Positions 7,456 to 14,898 are shown, counted from the stretch's first letter. The stretch is 19,138 nt of DNA from an uncultured Phascolarctobacterium sp. (GCA_937901335.1 CALCHC010000116.1:1-19138), one strand, 5' to 3'. The notes: generated from the letters alone by a model not told the origin. Numbers and translations: made by a program.

Positions 7456-8313
7456 CTACGCTTTTTGTCTTACGAAAAGACCAATTGCGCCGGGGCCAAG
7501 ATGCGCCGCCAAGGGAGTACCAATTTGAGTAATCCAAATGGGAACGCCAGGATGTTTAGCCGCCATTTCCGCACGCAGATACTCTGCATCTTCTTGTACC
7601 AATGCGTTAGGAATGAAAATTTCTTCAAGCTCGCCTTGTTCGTTAGCAATTTCCAGCAAACGTTTCAAAGCTTTCTTGCGGGTACGAACTTTATCATAGG
7701 GAACGATGTTACCATCTTCAACAACGTGAATAATGGGGCGAATACCAAAGATGCTGCCCAAAAGCGCACCAACTGCACCGATACGACCGCCTTTTGCCAA
7801 ATATTCAAGGGTGTCCAAAGTGAAGTAAGTTTTAGTGCGTCTTACAAGGTCATGAGCATAAGCTTCTGCGTCGTCCATAGAAATGCCTTCTTCAACTTTT
7901 TTAAGAATAGCATTTGCCATACCGCAGATGGAACAGCCTGCAGCTTTACTATCAATAACGCGAATATCCGCACCGGGAATTTCGTCCATAACTTGTTTTG
8001 CAGCAACGCAGCAAGTTTGATAAGTACCACTGAGTACGCTATCGCAGTTAATTACCATAACTTTTTTGCCTTGTTTAACAAGGTCAGTGTACATTTCAAT
8101 CATATGACCGATAGGCGGTTGAGAAGTTGCAGGAAGTTTGCCGGTCTTCTTAACCAAATCGAAAAGATAAGCAGTGCTTCTATCGCCATCAAACCATTCT
8201 TCATTGCCGTGACGTGCGACAAGACGCAGCACGTGCATGCGAGGATGATTCATTAAATCAGTATCTTGTACGTCAGAAATGCTATCAACAATTACGTGTA
8301 TATCGTCGTGCAT
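7456..8313 (-). CDS. fakB: FakB, DegV-family fatty acid-binding subunit of fatty acid kinase
   Basis: A 285-residue DegV-fold protein that holds a fatty acid for phosphorylation by FakA. Family motifs visible are VDSISD near the N-terminus (residues 9-14; usually DSTSD), ATSQPPIG at 62-69, NCDSVLSGTYQT, TLEYLAKGGRIG and the C-terminal HLGPGAIGLFV. Start chosen at ATG 8313, with AAGGAGG six to seven bases upstream; an extension of seven codons has no ribosome site. Its immediate pairing with fakA makes the assignment firm, though which acyl chain it prefers cannot be read. Confidence 0.92.
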   Translation of the reverse strand: MHDDIHVIVDSISDVQDTDLMNHPRMHVLRLVARHGNEEWFDGDRSTAYLFDLVKKTGKLPATSQPPIGHMIEMYTDLVKQGKKVMVINCDSVLSGTYQTCCVAAKQVMDEIPGADIRVIDSKAAGCSICGMANAILKKVEEGISMDDAEAYAHDLVRRTKTYFTLDTLEYLAKGGRIGAVGALLGSIFGIRPIIHVVEDGNIVPYDKVRTRKKALKRLLEIANEQGELEEIFIPNALVQEDAEYLRAEMAAKHPGVPIWITQIGTPLAAHLGPGAIGLFVRQKA

Positions 8314-8475
8314 AATGAGCCTCCTTAAAAGCATTTATACCGAATTTAACCTATAGTTAACTTATATTTTATCACATCACTTTTCCTTTTGCCACATTCC
8401 TGTCACAATCTTTCCTACATATATATAGGAAGCCTTTTAATTATTCATTTAACGTCCATTAAAATCCAATATAGC
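8314..8475 (-). promoter_or_regulatory. fakB leader and probable promoter region
   Basis: This A/T-rich stretch separates fakB from an upstream terminator. A TAAAAT box at 8371..8366 is preceded by TGA, giving an extended -10; no good -35 is present. A short inverted repeat, TTCCTA (8412-8417) and TAGGAA (8426-8431), lies about 40 bp upstream and could be a protein-binding site. No gene is supported here. Confidence 0.4.
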
Positions 8476-8507
8476 AAAAAAAAAAAAAAGCCCTTGCGAG
8501 AAGGGCC
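8476..8507 (-). terminator. Strong intrinsic terminator downstream of the LCP gene
   Basis: On the minus strand GCCCTT and AAGGGC form a stem around CTCGC (8506..8491), followed by a run of about 14 T (8489..8476). It is about 125 bp past the stop of the LCP gene and would insulate fakB from it. Confidence 0.85.
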
Positions 8508-8562
8508 AAATGAGGGGCTGTTTGATTGCCTTAAGTATAACAAACTTGTATACAAAATGCAA
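8476..8562 (-). ncRNA. Possible short RNA: promoter followed by terminator
   Basis: Between the LCP stop and its terminator, the minus strand has TTGCAT (8562..8557), a 17-base spacer and TATACT (8539..8534). Transcription from there would start near 8527 and end at the T run near 8476, about 50 nt of RNA that is mostly terminator hairpin. The spacer holds a perfect palindrome TTGTATACAA (8546-8555). The promoter has only a 3/6 match in the -35 box, so this is a candidate only. Confidence 0.3.
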
Positions 8563-8597
8563 GCCAAACACCCACAATATTTAAGGTATTTATTTCT

Positions 8598-8623
8598 TTT
8601 ACCACACAAGATAAAGTGGTAAA
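8598..8623. repeat. Inverted repeat just after the LCP gene
   Basis: TTTACCAC (8598-8605) and GTGGTAAA (8616-8623) form a perfect 8-bp inverted repeat with a 10-base spacer, seven bases past the LCP stop. No T run follows on the minus strand, so it is not a standard terminator. It may stabilise the mRNA 3' end. Confidence 0.5.
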
Positions 8624-8630
8624 TATTATA

Positions 8631-9737
8631 TCACTTTTTTACAGAGCCATCTGCATTGCCACCGTTAGCAAGAATTGCTTTTACTACGGTATCAATGCCT
8701 GCTTTTGCATCTACTTCACTGCTTCTAATGCTGGGAGCTAAATCTTTGGCAGCCTTGCTTTCACCAGACAAATCACCCTTTTCAGCTTTGAGCATGGCAG
8801 CATTGTACTCTTCTTCAAAAAGTCTGCTGGATTCTAAAACTCTCTCGCTAGGTTTCACGCCTTGCATTTCTGCAACTTTAGCGCGCAAAGCAGTCATATC
8901 AGGAACCCAGTAACCAGTTTCGTTAAGATGTACAGGCGCACCGGGAACAGTTTCAATTTTCACACCGGGACCGCCGTCTTTAACACGAATATAAAGAGCA
9001 GTACCAATATGTCCTAAATCACTCACGGAAAGGTCACTAACAAGCATTGCCAACAATTTTTGATACAAGCCGTCAATATACATAACCATCAGGTTATCAG
9101 CAATCTTTTCGTACATTTTTACGATAAATCGTTGCTGACGATGAATTCGAGCGTTATCGCCTTCTTCATCACGATAGCGGACAAATTGGATTGCTTCCTT
9201 ACCGTTGATATTTTGGAAACCTTTTTTCAAATCAACAGTAAAGCCATCATTCTTATCAACGGAATACATATCTTTTTCTACTAAGAAATCTAAACCGCCA
9301 ATATCATCAATGATTTCTTCAAACTCTTTAAAGCCAATCAAAAGATGTCTGTGAATCTTAATACCTAAGAATTCTTCCATGGTTTGTTTAGTAAGTTTAA
9401 AGCCACCGTAGGAATAAGAATGATTTATTTTATCCCAACCATAACCGGGAATGTGTACGCGAGTATCGCGGGGAATGTTTAACAAATAAGGAACTTTGGT
9501 ATTTTCATCAAACATCAGCATAAAGAAGGCATCGCTTCTGCCGTTGGGACCATCGCCCTCACGAAAATCCTTGCCCATTACCAAAATGTTTTGACGATTG
9601 GAAAGCAGTTCCCTCTTATCAAGACGACTGGTAACCGGAGTGTCAACGCTAATCTTGCCCCCGCCCATCATTATATAAACTACGGCTACCAAAACGCCCA
9701 AAATGCACATGGTAGTTCCGTTCAGAAATTTTCTCAT
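8631..9737 (-). CDS. LytR-CpsA-Psr (LCP) family cell-wall glycopolymer ligase
   Basis: A 368-residue membrane-anchored enzyme of the LCP family, which transfers undecaprenyl-linked glycopolymers onto peptidoglycan. There is a short cytoplasmic N-terminus, one membrane segment (about residues 8-25) and an extracytoplasmic LCP domain beginning NILVMGKD. Conserved residues of the family are visible: Asp in NGRSDAF, the arginines of NIPRDTRV, and DKINHSYSYGG. RYRDEEGDNARIHRQQRF also fits. The last 90 or so residues are an Ala/Lys/Ser-rich tail. ATG 9737 has AAAGGTG eight bases upstream; a TTG six codons earlier overlaps that site and is rejected. The acceptor polymer in a diderm cell is unknown. 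Confidence 0.88.
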   Translation of the reverse strand: MRKFLNGTTMCILGVLVAVVYIMMGGGKISVDTPVTSRLDKRELLSNRQNILVMGKDFREGDGPNGRSDAFFMLMFDENTKVPYLLNIPRDTRVHIPGYGWDKINHSYSYGGFKLTKQTMEEFLGIKIHRHLLIGFKEFEEIIDDIGGLDFLVEKDMYSVDKNDGFTVDLKKGFQNINGKEAIQFVRYRDEEGDNARIHRQQRFIVKMYEKIADNLMVMYIDGLYQKLLAMLVSDLSVSDLGHIGTALYIRVKDGGPGVKIETVPGAPVHLNETGYWVPDMTALRAKVAEMQGVKPSERVLESSRLFEEEYNAAMLKAEKGDLSGESKAAKDLAPSIRSSEVDAKAGIDTVVKAILANGGNADGSVKK

Positions 9738-9755
9738 CAAATAAACACCTTTCAA

Positions 9756-10406
9756 TTAAGCAAACTCATTTAAAACAGGCTTACAACGTTTCAAGAATGC
9801 ATAAAGCATTCTCGCCGTCAAACCCCAAATCACATAATCGTTATACTTATAAAAATAAACATTGTAGGTTTTACGATAACGCCAATCTTTATCACGACCA
9901 GGCACAAGCTCCAAGGGGAAATCGTCTAAAGGGCGATCAGCCATTTCCATACCACAGACCATCGGCTCGTTATTAAGGAACCATTCCAACGGCACAGTAA
10001 ATACTTCTTCCACTTCATCAGGATTAAAAGTAATATCTTGGTGGTTATGAAGCAAGCCTACAAAAGGATGAATGATGGGCCCCATATGAGTTACGAGAGA
10101 ATCAAGCTCACCACAAATTTCAATGTCCTGTGTTTGCAAGCCAAGTTCTTCACAAGTTTCACGAATAGCAGTACGCTCGAAGCTATTATCCGCACATTCG
10201 TACTTACCGCCGGGGAAACAAATCTCTCCCGGTTGACGCTTCAAAGTTTTCGCACGGACTTCGAACAAAACAGCAGGACCAGCTTCCGTTTTAACAATAG
10301 GAATAAGCACGGCTGCTTCCCATAATCTATCCAATCTATCAATTCCGGCAGGACGTCTATGTAATTTTTCGTAAAGTCGTTCCATTAATCTGTTCATATC
10401 AGCCAT
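9756..10406 (-). CDS. Nudix hydrolase, CoA pyrophosphatase type
   Basis: A 216-residue Nudix enzyme, probably splitting CoA or acyl-CoA into phosphopantetheine and 3',5'-ADP. The Nudix box is FPGGKYECADNSF followed by RTAIRETCEELGL, and the preceding segment VRAKTLKRQPGEICFPGG is the feature separating the CoA-pyrophosphatase (UPF0035, NudL/NUDT7) group from other Nudix proteins. Start ATG 10406 follows AGGTG by six bases; a GTG three codons upstream overlaps that site. It ends 18 bp before the LCP start, so the two may be co-transcribed. CoA turnover would fit with the nearby fatty-acid genes, but no link is proven. Confidence 0.87.
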   Translation of the reverse strand: MADMNRLMERLYEKLHRRPAGIDRLDRLWEAAVLIPIVKTEAGPAVLFEVRAKTLKRQPGEICFPGGKYECADNSFERTAIRETCEELGLQTQDIEICGELDSLVTHMGPIIHPFVGLLHNHQDITFNPDEVEEVFTVPLEWFLNNEPMVCGMEMADRPLDDFPLELVPGRDKDWRYRKTYNVYFYKYNDYVIWGLTARMLYAFLKRCKPVLNEFA

Positions 10407-10426
10407 TTTAAACACCTACGTTCAAT

Positions 10427-10432
10427 ATTATA
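10427..10432 (-). promoter_or_regulatory. Candidate -10 box for the Nudix-LCP unit
   Basis: A perfect TATAAT lies about 20 bp upstream of the Nudix start on the minus strand. At 17-base spacing the -35 is poor (TAGAAA), so the assignment rests on the -10 and on the terminators just upstream. Confidence 0.4.
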
Positions 10433-10461
10433 CATATCTTATAAAACTTTTTCTACGTTTT

Positions 10462-10494
10462 AGAAAAAATATCCTTCTATAAAAATTGAAGGAT
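10462..10494 (-). terminator. Second terminator-like hairpin upstream of the Nudix gene
   Basis: On the minus strand ATCCTTC (10494..10488) and GAAGGAT (10477..10471) form a stem with a 10-base loop, followed by ATTTTTTCT. It comes after the stronger pdxK terminator and just before the Nudix -10, so it is either a back-up terminator or a leader element. Confidence 0.5.
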
Positions 10495-10513
10495 TTGCAA
10501 AACGTGTTAGAAA

Positions 10514-10545
10514 TAAAAAAAGCGTTCCGCAAAATGCGGAACGCT
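10514..10545 (-). terminator. Terminator of the dnaX-recR-pdxK operon
   Basis: An 11-bp perfect GC-rich stem (10545..10535 with 10531..10521) with a tiny loop is followed on the minus strand by seven T. It lies 15 bp after the pdxK stop. Confidence 0.92.
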
Positions 10546-10559
10546 CTAATCTAAACAAC

Positions 10560-11372
10560 TTATAAACTTTTCTTGTATGCTGCGTGGTTGGTACAGCCAG
10601 AGAACTCATTAAGCTTGAAAGAGTGTCTTAACGCCTCAGTGATAAATGCTTTCGCTTGCGCCACAGCATCTTCCACTGCCAAACCATTTGCCAAACCTGC
10701 AGTAACTGCTGCAGAATAAGTGCAGCCTGCACCATGGTTATAGGAAGGATAGATTTTCTTAGCGGACATTTCTTTAAATTCTTTACCATCGTAGAAAACA
10801 TCTATCGCTTCGTCACGTTCCATACGTTCGCCACCTTTGATGACTACGCATTTCGCACCCAATTCTTTAATGCGACCTGCTGCTTCCTTAATTTCATCAA
10901 GGCTATTTACTTTGGGCATATCTGCCAAGTAAGCAGCTTCAATGGTGTTAGGAGTAATCACGTCAGCACGTTTTACTAAATACTTTTTAATGGCAGCTGC
11001 AGCATCAGGTACCATAATGGCATCGATACCTTTGCAAACCATAACAGGATCAATAACTACATTTTTCAAGTTGTAGCGATCAATACTTTTCGCCACCAGT
11101 TCTACCAAGTCAGCACTACCAAGCATACCGGTTTTCATAGCATCGATACCGATACCATCCAAAATAGTTTCCAGTTGCTTTTCGATAATGTGCATTTCCA
11201 CAGGATAAACATTGTGGAACCAATTATTGTGAGGATCCATAGTCACAATAACGGTCAGAGCTGTCATACCATATACACCCAGCTCTTGAAAAGTTTTTAA
11301 ATCGGCTTCCATACCTGCGCCACCGCTAGTATCACTACCTGCGATGGTCAAAGCTTTAGGCATTGCGCACAT
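10560..11372 (-). CDS. pdxK: Pyridoxine/pyridoxal/pyridoxamine kinase of the ThiD-like (Bacillus PdxK) type
   Basis: A 270-residue ribokinase-fold enzyme that phosphorylates vitamin B6 vitamers and often also hydroxymethylpyrimidine. The N-terminus KALTIAGSDTSGGAGMEADL is the ThiD/PdxK signature. TMDPHN (44-49), DPVMVCKG (108-115) and the phosphate-binding NHGAGCTYSAA (212-222, with Cys217) are those of the Bacillus PdxK branch rather than classic ThiD. The first ATG is kept because GAGGGG lies seven bases upstream. No thiamine or B6 genes are adjacent. It starts 29 bp after bofA and is likely the last gene of the dnaX operon. HMP kinase remains a possible alternative. Confidence 0.87.
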   Translation of the reverse strand: MCAMPKALTIAGSDTSGGAGMEADLKTFQELGVYGMTALTVIVTMDPHNNWFHNVYPVEMHIIEKQLETILDGIGIDAMKTGMLGSADLVELVAKSIDRYNLKNVVIDPVMVCKGIDAIMVPDAAAAIKKYLVKRADVITPNTIEAAYLADMPKVNSLDEIKEAAGRIKELGAKCVVIKGGERMERDEAIDVFYDGKEFKEMSAKKIYPSYNHGAGCTYSAAVTAGLANGLAVEDAVAQAKAFITEALRHSFKLNEFSGCTNHAAYKKSL

Positions 11373-11401
11373 AAAGCGTCCCCTCTTTTCTTTGTAAGTT
11401 T

Positions 11402-11797
11402 TTAACCAAAAATTTCAAAAAGCACTATGGCTAGAGCACCGGGTATCCCAAAGAACCCTGCAATAAGCGCTTTAATGACAGTAATCTTCAACCCAAAACC
11501 AACAAATCCACCAACAAGATTAACAAGCCACAGCATAGCTGCACCTACCAACCCATTCCAAACAAGTTGGAAAGGCAGTTCAAACAACTGCACAACAAAT
11601 AAGATTAATAACAAACCTACGATGTAAGGCCAAAAGGAAGTCAAATCCCCAACATCCCCGATTTTGCCTAAGGAAGCACCAACATCACCCAAAGAATCAG
11701 AAGAAACTAAGGAACTGATAGTGTTCCAGATACCACTGAAATCAATGGAGCTTACGGAATTCCATACATCTTTAGCAATTTTCATTACTTCATCCAT
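11402..11797 (-). CDS. bofA: BofA-family membrane protein
   Basis: A 131-residue membrane protein whose last 55 residues match the BofA family (WNGLVGAAMLWLVNLVG, then ITVIKALIAGFFGIPGALAI). In Bacillus, BofA inhibits pro-sigma-K processing during sporulation, and its gene follows recR as here. This version is longer than the usual ~87 residues because of an N-terminal extension of about 45 residues rich in Ser, Gly and Asp, plus a first membrane segment (about 55-75). GGAGGGG precedes the ATG by five bases, 16 bp after recR. Family membership is likely; a sporulation role in this organism is uncertain. Confidence 0.78.
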   Translation of the reverse strand: MDEVMKIAKDVWNSVSSIDFSGIWNTISSLVSSDSLGDVGASLGKIGDVGDLTSFWPYIVGLLLILFVVQLFELPFQLVWNGLVGAAMLWLVNLVGGFVGFGLKITVIKALIAGFFGIPGALAIVLFEIFG

Positions 11798-11813
11798 TTT
11801 AACCCCTCCCTCT

Positions 11814-12413
11814 TTACATTTCGCGCCTATTTTCCAAAGCGCGGGACAAGGTTACTTCATCTGCATATTCCAAGTCGCCGCCAACGGGCAAACCGTGAGC
11901 TATACGACTAATCTTAATTCCAACAGGCTTTAAGAGCTGCGCCAAGTAAGTGGCAGTAGCTTCGCCCTCCACATCAGAATTTGTGGCAATGATAATTTCA
12001 CTGACACTTTCCTTTTGCAGACGTTGGAACAATTCGCGAATACGCAGATTGTCAGGGCCAATGCCATCTAAAGGAGAAAGCACGCCGTGCAAAACGTGGT
12101 ACAGACCGTGATAGCCCCTACTACGCTCCATGGCAGCAATATCTTGAGGCTGTTCTACAACGCACACAGTAAACTTATCACGTGTAGGATCAGCACACAC
12201 TTCACACACATCACCGTCCGTCAAATTAAAGCATGAACGGCAGTAGTGAATTTGCTCCTTGGCATTGGTTAAGGCTTGCGCCAAACGACGCACATCCTCT
12301 TCCGACATATCAATGATATGATAGGCAAGGCGCATGGCAGTCTTAGAGCCAATGCCCGGTAAACGGCGCAATTGCTCGTGCAGATTTGCCAAAGGCCTTA
12401 TCATTCTTGCCAT
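11814..12413 (-). CDS. recR: RecR, recombination mediator protein
   Basis: A full-length 199-residue RecR, which works with RecO (and RecF) to load RecA on gapped DNA. Visible parts are the helix-hairpin-helix LPGIGSKTAMRLAYHI (18-33), a four-cysteine zinc site (Cys58, 61, 70, 73) and the Toprim domain, with VVEQPQDI at 85-92 and ATNSDVEGEATATYL at 143-157. The C-terminus has GLPVGGDLEYADEVTL. It begins one base after the ybaB stop with only a weak ribosome site, so coupled translation is likely. Confidence 0.96.
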   Translation of the reverse strand: MARMIRPLANLHEQLRRLPGIGSKTAMRLAYHIIDMSEEDVRRLAQALTNAKEQIHYCRSCFNLTDGDVCEVCADPTRDKFTVCVVEQPQDIAAMERSRGYHGLYHVLHGVLSPLDGIGPDNLRIRELFQRLQKESVSEIIIATNSDVEGEATATYLAQLLKPVGIKISRIAHGLPVGGDLEYADEVTLSRALENRREM

Positions 12414-12414
12414 A

Positions 12415-12741
12415 TTACATACCGGGCAGTTTCATGCCGCCAGTAATTTTAGCCATTTCTTTTTCGGACATTTCGTCAGCTTGACGGATACCATCGTTAA
12501 CTGCGGAAACAATCATATCTTCCAACATTTCGATATCTTCAAGATCTACAGCGTCCGGATTGATTTTAATGGAAACCAATTCTTTGCGACCGCTAACTAC
12601 AACGGTTACAGCGCCACCACCAACAGTAGCTTCTACAGTACGTTTTTTAAGTTCTTCTTGTGCTTTCAACATATCGTTTTGCATTTTTTGAACTTTTTTC
12701 ATCATTGCTTGCATATTACCCATGCCGCCACCAGGAAACAT
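12415..12741 (-). CDS. ybaB: YbaB/EbfC family nucleoid-associated protein
   Basis: A 108-residue dimeric DNA-binding protein of the YbaB/EbfC family. A Met/Gly-rich N-terminus leads into the helix MMKKVQKMQNDMLKAQEELK and the strand VEATVGGGAVTVVVSG typical of the family. It sits between dnaX and recR, the conserved bacterial order. AAGGAGG lies eight bases before the ATG, and 34 bp separate it from dnaX. Its exact role in replication or repair is not settled even in model species. Confidence 0.95.
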   Translation of the reverse strand: MFPGGGMGNMQAMMKKVQKMQNDMLKAQEELKKRTVEATVGGGAVTVVVSGRKELVSIKINPDAVDLEDIEMLEDMIVSAVNDGIRQADEMSEKEMAKITGGMKLPGM

Positions 12742-12775
12742 AATAAAATCCTCCTTAAAATTTAAAAATTAATTT

Positions 12776-14596
12776 TTACAATTCTTGTAAGGTGCCACCA
12801 AAAACATTATGAGCTTTCTTCACCGCATCAGGCACATTATTTAAATCTGCTTGAGGAGCGGGAGCCTGTTCTTTTTGAACAGGAGCTTTTGCCTGCACTT
12901 TAGGCGCAGGTTTAGTTGCACCGGGGACAACACATTCCAGCCTAATGGACTGCCTTGCAATCTTCAAGAGCACGTCCTCGAAAGCCTTCCTGTAATCATC
13001 TTTATTCATACGGTCACATTGGAAAGCAGCTTTAAAGCCAACTTGCAAAGTACCGTTGATAAAACTTACTACTTTACCGCCTTTGGCACAGGATACCATG
13101 GCGATTTTCTTTTCTGCGGTGAGATAGTCCAGAGTTTTCTTCCAGTATTCTTCACCAGTTGCAAAGTCTCCACCAAACTCTTCCACTTCCACAACTTGTG
13201 CTTGCGCTTTTGGCAAATCTTGCAAAGCAGACTGCAAGGTTTGTGCTTTAGGAGCTTGTGGTTTTTCTACAGGCTTCGCTACAAAGTTAGAAGCTTCCTG
13301 CACTTTTTGAGAGGGAACTTCGATTTTCGGAGACTCTTCTACTTTTTGAACAGGAATTTCCATTTTGGGAACTGCTTGTTCAACTTGGGAAGCAGCTTTC
13401 GGTTTCGAAACGCTACTTTCCATTTTTACAGGAGCTTCTGCGTAGCGAACGCTAACTCCATTTGCAACTTGTTTTTCTAATTGCTCAACACGAGCAGTCA
13501 AGGCAGCAAGAGTGCTACCTTCCTGACGGCACAAATCGAACAAGCACAGCTCGCCGGTAATGCGAGGACGTACAGTCCAACGCAGCTCACCGAGTCCTGC
13601 GTGCAAGCGTTCTTCCGCCGCCAGCAATCTATCATTTGAAAAGAGAGGCGCACTTTCTGCTAAAGCCTCTGCTGTATCAGTCAAATACACTTCTTGGTAA
13701 CTGGGTGCTGCTTTATATAAAAGCAACGCACGCAAGTATTCTGCTAGCTCTGTCAAAACTTGGCGTACATCCTTGCCTTGTTCCAAAAGAAAGTTAAGTT
13801 TCTCCAAAGTTGCAGACAAGTCTTGTCTACCAATTGCTTGGACAAGTTCGCGTAAAGTTTCGCGACCAACAATGCCCAGGACCTCACGTACGGTAGTAGC
13901 AGTAACCTGCTCACCCATAACACCGCATTGGTCAAGTAAGCTAAGAGCATCACGCATACCGCCTTCAGACTGAATGGCGATTAAGCGCAAGGCTTCCCTA
14001 TCTGCATTGATACCACTACGTTCTGCAATCATTGCCAAATGGTCAGTAATTTCTTCCACGGTTACACGACGAAAGTCAAAACGTTGGCAGCGAGAATGAA
14101 TGGTCGCAGGAATTTTGTGAGGGTCAGTAGTTGCCAGAATAAAAATTACGTGAGCAGGCGGTTCTTCCAAAGTTTTCAAAAGTGCATTGAAAGCTTCCGT
14201 TGTCAGCATATGCACTTCGTCGATGATATAAACTTTGTACCTGCCATTTACAGGAGCAAAAGCAAGCTGCTCCCGCAAAGTTTTTATTTCTTCAATACCA
14301 CGATTGGAAGCTGCGTCGATTTCAAACACGTCCATGGAAGTGCCTGCAGTAATACGCTCACAGTTTACGCACTCACCACAAGGATGTGCAGTCGGTCCCT
14401 TGTCGCAATTAAGTGCCTTAGCTAAAATGCGCGCTGTACTGGTCTTGCCTGTGCCGCGAGGTCCAGCAAAAAGATAGGCGTGAGCAATCCTGCCACTTGC
14501 CAATGCATTGGACAAAGCAGTTTTTACAGCTTGTTGTCCCACAAGAGTATCAAAATCTTGAGGACGCCATCTGCGGTATAACGCTACATAAGCCAT
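12776..14596 (-). CDS. dnaX: DnaX, DNA polymerase III tau subunit (clamp loader)
   Basis: A 606-residue ATPase of the replication clamp loader. The AAA+ core shows Walker A GPRGTGKT (45-52), a zinc module with Cys64, 73, 76 and 79, Walker B IIDEVHM (124-130), sensor LATTDP (154-159) and the arginine finger SRC (168-170). Domain III is followed by a Pro/Lys/Gln/Val-rich linker at about 385-470 and a C-terminal tau-like domain. The linker holds two adjacent 13-residue repeats. I see no A-rich slippery site on the coding strand, so a frameshifted gamma form is not supported. AAAGGAG lies about nine bases before the ATG; TATAAT at 14649..14644 may be the -10. Confidence 0.95.
   Translation of the reverse strand: MAYVALYRRWRPQDFDTLVGQQAVKTALSNALASGRIAHAYLFAGPRGTGKTSTARILAKALNCDKGPTAHPCGECVNCERITAGTSMDVFEIDAASNRGIEEIKTLREQLAFAPVNGRYKVYIIDEVHMLTTEAFNALLKTLEEPPAHVIFILATTDPHKIPATIHSRCQRFDFRRVTVEEITDHLAMIAERSGINADREALRLIAIQSEGGMRDALSLLDQCGVMGEQVTATTVREVLGIVGRETLRELVQAIGRQDLSATLEKLNFLLEQGKDVRQVLTELAEYLRALLLYKAAPSYQEVYLTDTAEALAESAPLFSNDRLLAAEERLHAGLGELRWTVRPRITGELCLFDLCRQEGSTLAALTARVEQLEKQVANGVSVRYAEAPVKMESSVSKPKAASQVEQAVPKMEIPVQKVEESPKIEVPSQKVQEASNFVAKPVEKPQAPKAQTLQSALQDLPKAQAQVVEVEEFGGDFATGEEYWKKTLDYLTAEKKIAMVSCAKGGKVVSFINGTLQVGFKAAFQCDRMNKDDYRKAFEDVLLKIARQSIRLECVVPGATKPAPKVQAKAPVQKEQAPAPQADLNNVPDAVKKAHNVFGGTLQEL
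13292..13369 (-). repeat. Two tandem 39-bp repeats in the dnaX linker
   Basis: Codons 410-422 (PKMEIPVQKVEES, 13369..13331) and 423-435 (PKIEVPSQKVQEA, 13330..13292) are adjacent copies of the same 13-residue unit. The repeat preserves frame and lies in the flexible linker, so copy number could vary between strains. Confidence 0.75.
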
Positions 14597-14682
14597 AGGG
14601 AACAGCTCCTTTCATGTAAAAGTCTTATAATCCCTATAATTATATTATAAATCTCGTAATTTTTCTACAAGCAATATTATAA

Positions 14683-14725
14683 ACCCCTCAGACGCCTACG
14701 GCGCCAGCTCCCCTAAAGGGGCGCC
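14683..14725. repeat. Extragenic palindromic repeat element
   Basis: A 43-bp GC-rich unit in an otherwise A/T-rich gap. It contains two small hairpins, CGCC-TAC-GGCG (14693-14703) and CCCC-TAAA-GGGG (14710-14721), followed by GCGCC. Units of this form (CCCCTCAG, a GCC-TAC-GGC hairpin, AGCTCCCC with GGGG) recur between genes in many gut Firmicutes, as far as I recall. Only one copy is in this window. Confidence 0.55.
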
Positions 14726-14730
14726 ATAAT

Positions 14731-14757
14731 AAAAAAAGCACCGCACAAATGCGATGC
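14731..14757 (-). terminator. Terminator downstream of SRP RNA
   Basis: On the minus strand GCATCGCA (14757..14750) and TGCGGTGC (14745..14738) form an 8-bp stem with G-U pairs around a short loop, followed by seven T. It begins ten bases past the SRP RNA 3' end. Confidence 0.8.
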
Positions 14758-14767
14758 AATAAAAAAT

Positions 14768-14898
14768 TCTCTGCACAATCGTGAAACCGGGCACCCCCGC
14801 GGCACATGATAGTATCCGCTTAAGGCTGCTACCTTCCGATCCTGACCTGGTTCACGGGCTACCATTGCGCAGGACCCGGCCTCACGATTCTACAGAGA
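14768..14898 (-). ncRNA. ffs: Signal recognition particle RNA, small bacterial type
   Basis: The minus strand carries the conserved Ffh-binding domain: CCAGGTCAGGATC, the GGAA tetraloop, then GGTAGCAGCC. The flanks fold back as a long hairpin: AATCGTGA at one end pairs with TCACGATT at the other (14777-14784 with 14882-14889), and TCTCTG/CAGAGA extends it. The whole is about 110-131 nt, with no room for the Alu domain present in the ~270-nt Bacillus RNA. It forms the SRP with Ffh and targets membrane proteins. The exact ends are estimated from the pairing. Confidence 0.93.

Noticed and set aside
8389..8622. A 77-codon plus-strand open frame in the gap before fakB
   Set aside because: It reads through the poly-A side of a terminator (KKKKK run) and an inverted repeat, and has no ribosome site.
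12776..14596. Programmed frameshift in dnaX giving a gamma form
   Set aside because: No run of six or seven A on the coding strand near the end of domain III was found by eye.
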